Notes under the pieces: generated by a model | Database searches by the model: none | Seen by the model: the letters and a program-made list of their open reading frames with translations, nothing else | What the model was told of the DNA's origin: nothing | Position numbers and translations under genes: made by a program | Part shown: positions 41,062-49,343 of the stretch, in pieces | How positions within the stretch are numbered: position 1 is the stretch's first letter | Layout of the letters: every line of letters begins with the position of its first letter | DNA from: Beijerinckiaceae bacterium | GTDB taxonomy: Bacteria; Pseudomonadota; Alphaproteobacteria; Rhizobiales; Beijerinckiaceae | DNA length: 64,000 nt | Reading direction: 5' to 3' | Assembly: GCA_947370975.1 (NCBI GenBank) | Contig: CANBNG010000020.1 | Span: 17,815-81,814, forward strand

Positions 41062-41292
41062 TCAAATCACTTCGTGCAATGAAGCATCAGGCGGCGTTTT
41101 GATTGACCGAATAATTGTGCGGAGCATAGCAAGACCAAGCTCTGCAACTGCGTCATTTTGTACCTGCCCAAGCTTGAGCGCCAGCTGGCCAAAAGCAGCA
41201 GCTCGCTCCGCCACAAAATCCGAATAAACCTCTGAGCCGAACTCGACAGAGACGCCGTCGTCCGAGCTGCCATCCTCTGGTTCATCAGCCAT
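41062..41292 (-). CDS. Small acidic phage protein (hypothetical)
   Basis: A 76-residue acidic protein (MADEPEDGSSDDG...), with no recognised motif. The ATG at 41292 is preceded by a good ribosome site (GGGGAAAG). Last gene of the prophage before the junction. Confidence 0.55.
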   Translation of the reverse strand: MADEPEDGSSDDGVSVEFGSEVYSDFVAERAAAFGQLALKLGQVQNDAVAELGLAMLRTIIRSIKTPPDASLHEVI

Positions 41293-41341
41293 TCTTTCCC
41301 CCTGCATTCACTTAATATGAGCGATAAAATCAGCCCGCCAG

Positions 41342-41620
41342 CTAGGCTACCCTTCGGCCTGTCTTCACCCACTCGTCGTCAACCGCATCAGGCAGTGGCT
41401 TTTTCAAAGTCCAACCGGGAGCGTAGTGGTGAGAAACGTCTTTGCGGATGAACCCAGCACTGATCTTGTGCTTGAGCCGCTCAATCTCCTTTTCCGCCGC
41501 CTGAAGCTCAAGTTCAGCCGCCATTAGGTCGGCAGCAATCCGTTGCGCGGCATCCCCTACATGGGCCGACCGAGAAACGTATTTTTCGACCAGCTCCGAA
41601 ACAACAGCATTAATCGCCAT
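41342..41620 (-). CDS. Small coiled-coil phage protein (hypothetical)
   Basis: A 92-residue protein with a heptad-rich centre (LMAAELELQAAEKEIERLKHKI) suggesting a coiled coil. ATG 41620 overlaps the end of the phosphoesterase gene (stop at 41610), so translation is probably coupled. No function recognised. Confidence 0.55.
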   Translation of the reverse strand: MAINAVVSELVEKYVSRSAHVGDAAQRIAADLMAAELELQAAEKEIERLKHKISAGFIRKDVSHHYAPGWTLKKPLPDAVDDEWVKTGRRVA

Positions 41621-42581
41621 AGAGCGTTTCCAATTTTGAGAGGGGGATTTCGTGGTGCTGGATGATGTGTCCAGCCCGGATTTCAAGCTCGAAAATGCCA
41701 TAGCTCCATCCGGTCGTTGCTGTCCCGGCATAGCTTGCCACATAGCCTTCAGGCATGGCGGAGCCGAGGTTGAGGATCTGGATAGATTGCGAGGGGCCTA
41801 TCTTCGGGGCGCGCTTAAACACTGAGCGGTGCGTATGCCCAAAGACAACGGAGAAGAGGGCATCATTGGCAATCTGGTTTTCCGCAGCCTTGCCGCCATA
41901 CGCCCGGCCCATAATGTTCATCGGGACGTGCGTGAAGCCAACGCCGCCGATAAATAGCCATTCCCCGAATGGGACTGCTTTCCAGCCGAACCGAGCCCAG
42001 ACCGCTTGCAGCTGTTCGTAAAAACCACCCTCGACTGCTGGGTGGGCTTCTTCCCACCGCTGCACTCGGTGCTCGTGGTTACCCTCAGTGAGCAGGAGGG
42101 GAATATCACTCCCGATCTCTTTGAAGATGACTGTTAAGGCCTCCTCCAGGCTCTCTAAGTCTTGCCGAAAAGATGGCTTGTGCGAATATCCAATTGAACC
42201 CGGAGGCTCATGCATCGAGCAGGATGCGAAATCGCCGAAATCCCCGATTTGGACAATCTTGTCGGGCCGGGTTTTCGCTGCATGGCGAGCGATCCATTTC
42301 AGTCGCGATTTATCGGGCAGCTTTGGACTGTCGTGAACGTCGCCAATAGCAAGGATTCGATAGGAGCTGCCGTCACTACGTGCTGAAACGCGGGGTTTAG
42401 GTGGCTCAACGATAGGTTCAACGCGAATTGGTGATTGAACACCAAATTGTTGAAATGCGCCCGCTTGTTTAATGAGCTGGCGAAAACGTGTTCTTCCCAT
42501 TCCAATTGAATCTGCGGCTTTGTTCCATGATGAATGAGCCGCTGCGGCATCAATGACGGTCTGATAGAGCGAGGGTTGCAA
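41610..42581 (-). CDS. Phage metallophosphoesterase with N-terminal HTH-like region
   Basis: A 323-residue calcineurin-like phosphoesterase with all metal motifs: GDVHD (Asp81, His83), GDFGD (Asp114), GNHE (Asn168, His169), GFTH (His218) and GHTH (His249, His251). The first 45 residues resemble a helix-turn-helix (NKAADSIGMGRTRFRQLIKQ), which could target DNA. TTG 42581 is the start, with GGAGAT upstream. Its place after the lysis genes is unusual; a DNA- or nucleotide-cleaving role is inferred. Confidence 0.88.
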   Translation of the reverse strand: MQPSLYQTVIDAAAAHSSWNKAADSIGMGRTRFRQLIKQAGAFQQFGVQSPIRVEPIVEPPKPRVSARSDGSSYRILAIGDVHDSPKLPDKSRLKWIARHAAKTRPDKIVQIGDFGDFASCSMHEPPGSIGYSHKPSFRQDLESLEEALTVIFKEIGSDIPLLLTEGNHEHRVQRWEEAHPAVEGGFYEQLQAVWARFGWKAVPFGEWLFIGGVGFTHVPMNIMGRAYGGKAAENQIANDALFSVVFGHTHRSVFKRAPKIGPSQSIQILNLGSAMPEGYVASYAGTATTGWSYGIFELEIRAGHIIQHHEIPLSKLETLYGD

Positions 42582-42584
42582 TCG

Positions 42585-42800
42585 CTATCTCCCGAAGAGC
42601 AAAGCGGAAAGACCACCAAGCTTTCCTGCGATAAAGCCCCCAATGGCTGCCATTGTGAGGATCGCCCATTTTGCGCCCTTGGCTTTCGTCAGCACATCGT
42701 GAACCTCGTCCAATTGAACGCGCATTGAGTCGATGGTCTGCGACATGTGGTCAACAGTGGCTTCGAGCCTGATCACTTTGTCGCGGGTGTCGTCGCTCAT
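42585..42800 (-). CDS. Small phage protein with coiled coil and C-terminal membrane segment
   Basis: A 71-residue protein: residues 6-40 form a heptad-rich helix (RLEATVDHMSQTIDSMRVQL) and residues 47-65 a hydrophobic segment (WAILTMAAIGGFIAGKLGG). It may be a holin-like or XhlA-like lysis accessory. It overlaps the end of the lipoprotein gene by four bases (ATGA). Confidence 0.65.
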   Translation of the reverse strand: MSDDTRDKVIRLEATVDHMSQTIDSMRVQLDEVHDVLTKAKGAKWAILTMAAIGGFIAGKLGGLSALLFGR

Positions 42801-43045
42801 GCCGCCACCCAATTGCAAAGGGACTTTCCAACGCCGTTATGTTCTTTGACCTGAACTACAGTCTCTTTTGTATCTCGGCTCGACCAGGTGATCGGCTTAG
42901 CGACTGAGCAGAATGGGGCACGCTTTAAATCAATTGGCGCATCAATCCCGCTTGAAGCCGTCATTATCCCGCAGGATGCTATCGGGATCGCGAGCAGCAT
43001 TGGTGCGAACCTTGTCACGGGCCGCAGTAGCGTTAGAAATTTCAT
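42797..43045 (-). CDS. Rz1-like outer-membrane spanin lipoprotein
   Basis: An 82-residue lipoprotein: signal MKFLTLLRPVTRFAPMLLA, lipobox PIASCG, then a short soluble part ending in the phage-typical HNGVGKSLCNW. Its start lies inside the preceding gene in another frame, the classic Rz/Rz1 overlap. It would link to the outer membrane and fuse it with the inner membrane at lysis. Confidence 0.75.
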   Translation of the reverse strand: MKFLTLLRPVTRFAPMLLAIPIASCGIMTASSGIDAPIDLKRAPFCSVAKPITWSSRDTKETVVQVKEHNGVGKSLCNWVAA

Positions 43046-43175
43046 CGGCCTGACCTCGTAACGCGTCAGCCAAAAGGGAAGCCCCCACGGAATCGATCAG
43101 CTTTCGTTCTTTGAGGTATGAAACCGCAAATCCCAAAAGCTGAACGACACCAAGGGCCAGTTTGAGCCAGTCCAT
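42942..43175 (-). CDS. Rz-like inner-membrane spanin
   Basis: A 77-residue protein with an N-terminal membrane helix (LKLALGVVQLLGFAVSYL) and a charged helical tail ending in DPDSILRDNDGFKRD, a motif common in phage lysis cassettes. ATG 43175 overlaps the stop of the holin gene (TAATG). The gene overlaps the lipoprotein gene by 104 bases in a different frame. Confidence 0.75.
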   Translation of the reverse strand: MDWLKLALGVVQLLGFAVSYLKERKLIDSVGASLLADALRGQADEISNATAARDKVRTNAARDPDSILRDNDGFKRD

Positions 43176-43351
43176 TAGGCCGCTGGGCTTGGCTTCTTGG
43201 ATGCAACCGACCAGACTGCGACTGACAGGGTTGCAATTGCACCGGCAATGGTCGTCATTGTAGACGCATCAATGAGGCCCTTCCCAACGAAATAGCCCCC
43301 AATGGCAGACATAACCGCGCGGACAATGCCGCCAACCTGATCACCGTTCAT
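43175..43351 (-). CDS. Pam3-gp28-type putative holin
   Basis: Translating the stretch gives 58 residues: MNGDQVGGIVRAVMSAIGGY, then FVGKGLIDAS, a hydrophobic helix (TIAGAIATLSVAVWSVA) and SKKPSPAA. This is the pattern of the Pam3-gp28 family of phage holins. The ATG at 43351 has GGAGAAT upstream. It lies 12 bp after the endolysin and starts the holin-spanin string; it times release of endolysin. Confidence 0.85.
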   Translation of the reverse strand: MNGDQVGGIVRAVMSAIGGYFVGKGLIDASTMTTIAGAIATLSVAVWSVASKKPSPAA

Positions 43352-43363
43352 GCTATTCTCCTT

Positions 43364-43852
43364 CTAGGCTTCAGCCACGTTTGAGCGCGCCCCAGCGACT
43401 GTTGTCGGGAGTGGGACGGGCTCAATTGGAATTTTGATTTCAGAGGGCCAGCGGAAGGCCACAAAGTTCTCGCGCGGGAACGCTGCGACGGAAACCGCAT
43501 CACCCTGATTGCCGCCAAGCAGGATGATCTGTGTCTTGTTCGCTCCGATAACGAAGCCAACGTGACCACCACCATCGCGTTTTTTTACACCCACACAGCC
43601 GTAGAAGGGCCGGTCGAGCTTTTGACCCCACTTGGCATAATCAAGAGCCCAAAGGCTCCCGGTCGTTTCCAGTTTGGATTTTGCAAGAACAGCACCAACA
43701 AAAGCAGCGCACCAAGCCACGGCATCCTGTTTGACTTCAGGATGGCCCGCGAGGGCGTAAAGCTCGACAACTTTTGCGTTATTGCTCGCCCCTGCCCCTT
43801 CTTTGAGGCCGAGATAGGAGCTCGCCATTTGCATCCATACGGGTTCGGTCAA
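43364..43852 (-). CDS. Endolysin, TIGR02594/NlpC-P60-like
   Basis: A 162-residue cysteine peptidase of the TIGR02594 family: Cys48 in AVAWCAAFV, His97 in GGGHVGFV and Asn115 in GGNQGD form the catalytic triad. It cuts peptidoglycan cross-links. There is no signal peptide, so it needs the holin. TTG 43852 has GAGG upstream; ATG 43834 is the alternative. Confidence 0.88.
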   Translation of the reverse strand: MTEPVWMQMASSYLGLKEGAGASNNAKVVELYALAGHPEVKQDAVAWCAAFVGAVLAKSKLETTGSLWALDYAKWGQKLDRPFYGCVGVKKRDGGGHVGFVIGANKTQIILLGGNQGDAVSVAAFPRENFVAFRWPSEIKIPIEPVPLPTTVAGARSNVAEA

Positions 43853-43869
43853 AGCGCGCCTCGATCAAT

Positions 43870-43894
43870 AAAAAAGCCCGCCGAAGCGGGCCTT
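43870..43894 (-). terminator. Rho-independent terminator ahead of the lysis cassette
   Basis: GCCCGC-CGAA-GCGGGC followed on the minus strand by TTTTTTATTG, 25 bp after the small fibre-associated gene. The lysis cassette therefore needs anti-termination, read-through or its own promoter. Confidence 0.85.
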
Positions 43895-43918
43895 TGATAG
43901 GTGGACCTTCATCGAAAT

Positions 43919-44116
43919 TTAAAGCGCTGGATCAATAGGCGCCTGTGGGGTTGGGTCGATAAATGCTGCTGTTTTGCTGTCGTAAATGAACCCGGTCGAG
44001 ACATAATATTCATCAGGGAGGACAATTGCGGACATGCCAGTAGGCGCGACGGAGGTTCCATCCCAGACGATCAGGTTAACGACAATATTGTTCCCATTAA
44101 GAATTGCAGCTTTCAT
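43919..44116 (-). CDS. Small tail-fibre-associated phage protein (hypothetical)
   Basis: A 65-residue protein; MKAAILNGNNIVVNLIVWDG resembles the beginning of tail-fibre assembly/chaperone-like proteins. It starts in the TGATG overlap with the fibre gene stop, which suggests a fibre chaperone or cap. Tentative. Confidence 0.55.
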   Translation of the reverse strand: MKAAILNGNNIVVNLIVWDGTSVAPTGMSAIVLPDEYYVSTGFIYDSKTAAFIDPTPQAPIDPAL

Positions 44117-45441
44117 CAGGCATACTCCCACACACGGATGACACCCTGCGTTCCATCACCTCCGACGCCGCCATTATACGTGGCACCAGATCCGCCAGCG
44201 CCATAGCCAGACCCATTAATGCCTGCGGCGACGTGATATGTGACCGGGCCACCGGAGCCAAAATAGGCAAAACCGGGATTGCCGCCTGCGGAGCCAATTT
44301 GACTGAACGTGCCGGAAGAGCCTCCAGAAATGCCCGTGCGCCCGCCTGCGATATTAAGGCTTCCACCCGTTGCAACACCGCCCGCCGCCGTCACGCCCGT
44401 GGACGATCCAATAGGCCCGCCCGTACCGCCGCCCGCTGATAGGACAGTCGAGCCGACGGTTAAGGTCGTAGCGCCGCCATTAGCTCCAGCCGTGCTTAGT
44501 GCTCCGCCGACCCCATAAGTGCCAACGGTGATTGCATACGCAGTCGAAGGCGACACAGCGATATACCCGGCGCAGCCAGCCCCGCCGCCGCCGCCGCTGC
44601 TACCGTAGCCGGTCCCTTGTCCACCGCCGCCACCGCCGCCGCCCCCAACGAGTTCAGCATATATAGCATTGCATCCGCTAGGCGACGTGTACGAGGTGCC
44701 GGTTGTCAGGATCTGCGGTGCACGAAGTAGCCGCCCCGAAAATGCAATTGCCGCCCAGGTATTATCACCCCTGAAATAGGTCGATGCGGACGGAGTCCCT
44801 GTTGCGCTAAGCTTGGCAATCGTCACATTTGCATCGGCCAGCTTAATGGTTGTAACTGCCGCGTCGGCAAGCTTAGCTGTTGTGACTGAACCATTAGCTT
44901 GGTCAACATAGCTGGTCAGGTGGAACTTGCCGAGGGTCGCGTCATAAACGACCATTTCGACGCTCCCAGCGACAACCTCCCCGCCGGTCATATTGACTGG
45001 GCCGGTAACTGTATCCTTAACGACCGGAATGCCGTTGACGGTTAGAGAGCTGCTGTTCGTATAACCGGCGATAAATTGGATTGTCTGGCCAGATTGAGAC
45101 GAGAAATTCCCAGCAAGCACAACCTGAGCATTAGCAGTCCCGGTCGAGGTTCCGCCCCAAATGCTATTTGTCGATGAGGTATCAGCGGTCAACTGGTCCC
45201 AGATTGTATTTCCAAGCGAATCTTGAACTAACTGCCGATACGCGCCAGTTCCATAAATGACAGCTTCCCCTCGACCATCAAGAATGACGGGGTTAGTGTT
45301 CAGAATTGTTGCCCCTGCGTCTTGGTATGTGTCTTTAGCTGTCGTAGTACCGGGGACGTAGTGGTACACTTTACCGCCGACGAGGGGTGCGCCCGTCGCA
45401 TCGATAAATTGCTGTTTACCACGCGGCAAAAGAGTTGCCAT
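44116..45441 (-). CDS. Tailspike/tail-fibre with glycine-rich tip
   Basis: A 441-residue receptor-binding protein. Residues 1-90 resemble the P22 tailspike head-binding domain (GGKVYHYVPGTTTAKDTYQD, NPVILDGRGEAVIYGTGAYR). Middle segments contain repeated TTxKLADA motifs at about 190-215. The C-terminal 180 residues are very glycine-rich (GGGGGGGGGQGTGYGSSGGG and similar), as in polyglycine-II host-recognition tips of phage adhesins. Such regions vary rapidly. ATG 45441. Confidence 0.85.
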   Translation of the reverse strand: MATLLPRGKQQFIDATGAPLVGGKVYHYVPGTTTAKDTYQDAGATILNTNPVILDGRGEAVIYGTGAYRQLVQDSLGNTIWDQLTADTSSTNSIWGGTSTGTANAQVVLAGNFSSQSGQTIQFIAGYTNSSSLTVNGIPVVKDTVTGPVNMTGGEVVAGSVEMVVYDATLGKFHLTSYVDQANGSVTTAKLADAAVTTIKLADANVTIAKLSATGTPSASTYFRGDNTWAAIAFSGRLLRAPQILTTGTSYTSPSGCNAIYAELVGGGGGGGGGQGTGYGSSGGGGGAGCAGYIAVSPSTAYAITVGTYGVGGALSTAGANGGATTLTVGSTVLSAGGGTGGPIGSSTGVTAAGGVATGGSLNIAGGRTGISGGSSGTFSQIGSAGGNPGFAYFGSGGPVTYHVAAGINGSGYGAGGSGATYNGGVGGDGTQGVIRVWEYA

Positions 45442-45472
45442 GGTGTTTAATCCTTCGATTTAAGGAGAACGT

Positions 45473-45709
45473 ATGGAACGTGCGTTGACTTTATTTCGAG
45501 CCTTTTTAGGCATTCTTGGCGTTATCATTTTTGCGCTGGGAATGAAGGGCTTGAAGCTGGCCATGGAGACTTATGGCGTCGGAGTTGGGCTTGGCTTCAT
45601 GGCTGGCTTTGCCTTAGCCACAATCACGTTCTGGTCTTATGAAAAGATGACTGGGCGCAGTATGCTTACCGAGCATCTGGATGCTGAGTTCCAGAAGCCG
45701 AAAGAATAA
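45473..45709 (+). CDS. Two-helix membrane protein, moron candidate
   Basis: A 78-residue plus-strand gene within an otherwise minus-strand late region. Two hydrophobic segments (FLGILGVIIFALGM and GVGVGLGFMAGFALATITF) flank a short loop, and the tail is charged. ATG 45473 follows AAGGAGAAC. The last 44 bases overlap the ejection-protein gene on the other strand. Possible superinfection exclusion or other lysogenic trait. Confidence 0.7.
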   Translation: MERALTLFRAFLGILGVIIFALGMKGLKLAMETYGVGVGLGFMAGFALATITFWSYEKMTGRSMLTEHLDAEFQKPKE

Positions 45710-47825
45710 GATTTTGCGATCCTTTGTCAGCGAAGTTTGAAATTGCTCCACCCACTTTCGACACGGTGTTTTTCTTGTTCTGAAGCGCGATCAGCTTTTC
45801 TAAAATTTGGTCGCGTGTCTGCCCTTGAGCAGTGAGCACTCGCGCGATTTCAGCTTTCATTGGCTCACTAGATGTGCGGAAAATCATTCCGATCACTGGG
45901 TCAACAAGCCACTCTTTTGCCTTCTGAAGGGCGAGGCCAGTTGCACTGGAGCTGGAAAGGTTAGTGCTGCCTGGGGTAGCATCCTCAAGCATTGCAGCAG
46001 CGGCCTGACGGCGAGCTCTTGCACTATTCTGAACAACTTCATTCGTTGTCGCAGCGAACCCGCGCTCCCTGTTCAAGGTTTCAAGCAGTTTGTTAACCGG
46101 CTCGTCCCCGAAGGCTGTTTTCAGATTAGCCGCAGCATAACCATCCTCGCCGCCTGCGAGCAGTTTGTTAAGGGTGACAGCATCGCGCTGCGTCCCTGTC
46201 CCGAACATCCGGTCGACCCTACCCCTGATGCCAATATTTTCCGCGATATTTTCGCCGGGAGTGGCGGCGGCGCGCTGGGCTGCATAGGTTTCGGGGTGTG
46301 GGCCTTTAGCGCCCAACACCTCATCAAAACCACGAGCAACCGCACCCTGACGATTTGCAAGCAAAGCAGACTTCGCGTCAGCCTCAGCCATGCCGGGGAC
46401 TTGAGTTTTAAGGACTTCGTCCAAGACCTTACGCGTGTCCTTTAATGCGCCCTGAGTGCGCGACACAGCACCCTGCTCGACTCCAAGCCCAGCCGATCCG
46501 TGGTTAATCACAGCATCGATGTCCATCCGCAGATTATGCAGTGTCTCCGAATTATTAAGGAGTTCCGCAGGCGTCGTCTCAGTTGCGGGCTTAACGATCA
46601 ATGTGTCTTTGATCTTCTGTAATGCAGTTTTCTGCGCCCCTGTCGCCGTTGCCAATTTGCTATCAATGGACGCCACCACATTGCTAACGTCGACCGGAGG
46701 GGCGTTGCTATGGACGCCTTGATAGGCAGCGCCCTCTTGGCTGCGAAGCGCTGCTATTTCCTGTGCCGCTAAGGCCGGGTCACGGGCAGGACCAAGACTA
46801 TCAGTCAGCTGCGTGCCGATACGATCATTTGCCCCAGCCGCGCGCTGGTTCAAAGCGTTCTCGACAATCGTCTTGCCCTCCCCCGGCTTGACGGCAAGCG
46901 CCCCTGTCAGTCCCCGCGTTGATGGACCGGCATCAGCCAACATCCCAAACTCACCAGCCTGTGCCAGCGCAGCTTTAACCGCTTGCGGGTCATCGGCCTC
47001 GAGAACACGGTTCAAGATATTAGCGGCGGGCCGCGAAATCGTGCCGCCACCAACTTTAATTCCAGTCGGCAACCAGCCGCTAACAGCATCGGTGATCTTA
47101 TTCGCGCCTGCGCCCAACCCCTTAGCCAGCGCCGGTGCTGCTAACCCGCCAACGCCACCCAAGACGGCCCCCGTAACGGGATCGTGGCCACGAACCGCCG
47201 CATCGGTGCCGCCAACGAGCATGTTGGAAGCCCCACCAACAAGCATCCGAACCGGCATGGGTGCACCGCCCACACCCAAGGCATAAGCGCCGCCGGGGAT
47301 CATTGTGGCTGCCGAGTAACCAGCAACCCCACCCGCCAGCTCGCCCGCTCCCGCAGCATAAGGATGCGACAATTCTGCATCGTTAGCTTGCTGCTGAATG
47401 GTTTTGAGGGTGCGATCATACGGCGTGGTGCCAGCAACGAGGTCACTGAGTTTCCGAGGTTCATTCCCCGACGCAATGATTGCTGCTGCACGCTGCACGC
47501 CACCTTTGAAGGCAGGCCCAACAATCGGGATGCCATTTAAGGTGCCGTCAACGAAAGCTCTTGCGCCACCGAGAAAACCCTGTGACGGGTCGTGCGGGGT
47601 GCCACCAATGACTAGCTCCCCAGTTTTCGGATCGTAGCCGCCATCAGCATTCCACATCAGTCCTTTGGGACCAGGCCGAGCATCTTTTGGAACATCCCGA
47701 ATGACGGTGTTGTCCTTCGGGGCCGGAATGCCGAGATGCGTAAACAAGCTGTCTGCATCCACGACCTTGCTTACACCCTTGGGTTTCACGCTGAGATCGT
47801 CAAACAGACTGAAATCATCGGCCAT
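45666..47825 (-). CDS. Large phage ejection (internal virion) protein
   Basis: A 719-residue protein with an N-terminal acidic/Asp-rich part, a long Gly/Ala-rich central region with hydrophobic stretches (AGELAGGVAGYSAATMIPGG; ALGVGGAPMPVRMLVGGASN) and a helical C-terminus. The composition and place next to two more internal proteins fit a P22 gp16-type DNA-ejection protein. Exact homology is not provable by eye. Confidence 0.65.
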   Translation of the reverse strand: MADDFSLFDDLSVKPKGVSKVVDADSLFTHLGIPAPKDNTVIRDVPKDARPGPKGLMWNADGGYDPKTGELVIGGTPHDPSQGFLGGARAFVDGTLNGIPIVGPAFKGGVQRAAAIIASGNEPRKLSDLVAGTTPYDRTLKTIQQQANDAELSHPYAAGAGELAGGVAGYSAATMIPGGAYALGVGGAPMPVRMLVGGASNMLVGGTDAAVRGHDPVTGAVLGGVGGLAAPALAKGLGAGANKITDAVSGWLPTGIKVGGGTISRPAANILNRVLEADDPQAVKAALAQAGEFGMLADAGPSTRGLTGALAVKPGEGKTIVENALNQRAAGANDRIGTQLTDSLGPARDPALAAQEIAALRSQEGAAYQGVHSNAPPVDVSNVVASIDSKLATATGAQKTALQKIKDTLIVKPATETTPAELLNNSETLHNLRMDIDAVINHGSAGLGVEQGAVSRTQGALKDTRKVLDEVLKTQVPGMAEADAKSALLANRQGAVARGFDEVLGAKGPHPETYAAQRAAATPGENIAENIGIRGRVDRMFGTGTQRDAVTLNKLLAGGEDGYAAANLKTAFGDEPVNKLLETLNRERGFAATTNEVVQNSARARRQAAAAMLEDATPGSTNLSSSSATGLALQKAKEWLVDPVIGMIFRTSSEPMKAEIARVLTAQGQTRDQILEKLIALQNKKNTVSKVGGAISNFADKGSQNLILSASGTQHPDAR

Positions 47826-47826
47826 G

Positions 47827-49329
47827 CTATTCCCCCTTCACGCGCTTGATCCATCCATTTTGCACGGCGATCCTGTAAGCCTGGTCGACCTTTGCGCCCT
47901 CCGCTGGAGAAAGACTGGAGAGCATTTTCTTGGCTGCATCAGGGGCCATGTAGGGCAAAGCAAAAACACGAGGCTCAAACTTGTTATTGAAATCCTGCTG
48001 GAACGCCCCGTAGGAATCCGCGCCGTGTGTCTGTTTCCACTTCTGCCATTCTTGGTTTTTGATAAGAATGGCGTCCTGATTGCCCTTAAGCGTCGATATC
48101 ATCCCCTTGACGCCATCGGTCGTATAACCCTCGTTCGGGCTTGAAGCGCCAGCGCTTGAAAGTGTGGCGTCCGTTCCGCCAAGCGCCAATGCCTGCTGCT
48201 GACGCAGCTGCTCGGCCTGTTTAACGAACTGTTCCTGCGCAGCCACCGACGTAAACGGCGACTTGTAGCCCATCGCGTTGGCACCCTGATTGATGACGCC
48301 GCCAACCGTTCGGGCTTTTGAAGCCATCGGCCCAAGCGACAACCCATCAACATGCTTCTCCATATCCGCCAAAAGCGATTTAGATTGCGTGGCTTGGTCT
48401 GCCGCCTGCTGAAGGGCAGCGCCCTGTTTGGCGCTTGCGTCAGCAGTGACCGTTGCAGCCTGCGATTGACCGGGAGCCAAACCAGTCTGCAAGCCCGGCC
48501 CCACTGATGTCGGGAGACCGCCATAAGGGCTATTCTGGACTGGCGCTCTTGCCGCAGGATCGGGCGCACGCTGGACCGGAATGCTTTGATCGATCTGCGG
48601 CGGCAAGGAAGGCGCAGGACGCGCGGTAACACCAAGCTTATTTCCCGGCGCTTGGCGAGCAGGCGCAGAAGCAGGCGGGCTAACCAACATGTTCTGCGGC
48701 TGTGCATTCGGCGCAGCAACAGGAACGCTGCCACCACGCGTCAAAGTTCCTTCGCCCGCAGAAACGACCGCCGTCGGAAGCGACCTTTGAGCGCCCGTAT
48801 TAGGGTCAATCGACTCAACGCGCTGCATTGATTGACCGGGGCTGATCTGCATCGGAACAGCGCCAGCCCCACCCGGCGCATATGTCCGCGCGCCAGTCAT
48901 GGGGTTAGTGTTGGTGGCTAAGTCATAAGCGCCGTTGTTGGTCGTTCCGGGGATGCCTGCATGAGCCTGAAGCTGCTGCGCCAATGTCCCAGCTCGAAGG
49001 GACTGTTGCCCCACCCACTGGCGAAGCTGCGCCGGATCTTGCGGCATATTCGACAGTTCGGTTGCAAGCTGCTGAGGTGCGAGGATGCCCATTCGGACAG
49101 CTTTTGTGCCTTCTGCAATGATATCCGAATGTGCCAGATCCGCCTTAGAGTAAAGCGAGCCCAGAACATTGGACATATAGTTCTGCTGCCCAACAGCCAT
49201 GGTCAGCTTTTTTTGCTGCAAATCCTGCGCCTTTGACTGCATATCAAGGGCACTTTTCATATTGTCCATTGCAGAAGGCGGGTCCGGCATTTGATAGATC
49301 GAGGTGTCGATTCGCTGCATTTCCGACAT
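47827..49329 (-). CDS. Phage ejection/DNA-transfer protein
   Basis: A 500-residue protein rich in Ala, Gln and Pro. Residues 1-130 are helical (AMDNMKSALDMQSKAQDLQQ), 130-300 low-complexity with Pro/Gln, and 300-500 helical again. It fits a P22 gp20-like ejection protein. It starts 14 bp after the next gene upstream and ends one base before the 719-residue protein. Confidence 0.6.
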   Translation of the reverse strand: MSEMQRIDTSIYQMPDPPSAMDNMKSALDMQSKAQDLQQKKLTMAVGQQNYMSNVLGSLYSKADLAHSDIIAEGTKAVRMGILAPQQLATELSNMPQDPAQLRQWVGQQSLRAGTLAQQLQAHAGIPGTTNNGAYDLATNTNPMTGARTYAPGGAGAVPMQISPGQSMQRVESIDPNTGAQRSLPTAVVSAGEGTLTRGGSVPVAAPNAQPQNMLVSPPASAPARQAPGNKLGVTARPAPSLPPQIDQSIPVQRAPDPAARAPVQNSPYGGLPTSVGPGLQTGLAPGQSQAATVTADASAKQGAALQQAADQATQSKSLLADMEKHVDGLSLGPMASKARTVGGVINQGANAMGYKSPFTSVAAQEQFVKQAEQLRQQQALALGGTDATLSSAGASSPNEGYTTDGVKGMISTLKGNQDAILIKNQEWQKWKQTHGADSYGAFQQDFNNKFEPRVFALPYMAPDAAKKMLSSLSPAEGAKVDQAYRIAVQNGWIKRVKGE

Positions 49330-49343
49330 GCTTAATGCCTCCC

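Noticed and set aside
41067..41372. Alternative 101-residue minus-strand frame at the prophage end
   Set aside because: Overlaps the 76-residue gene with the better ribosome site; composition unlike neighbours.
44309..44518. Pro-rich plus-strand frame in the fibre gene
   Set aside because: Mirror image of the glycine-rich tip (Gly codons read as Pro/Ala on the other strand).
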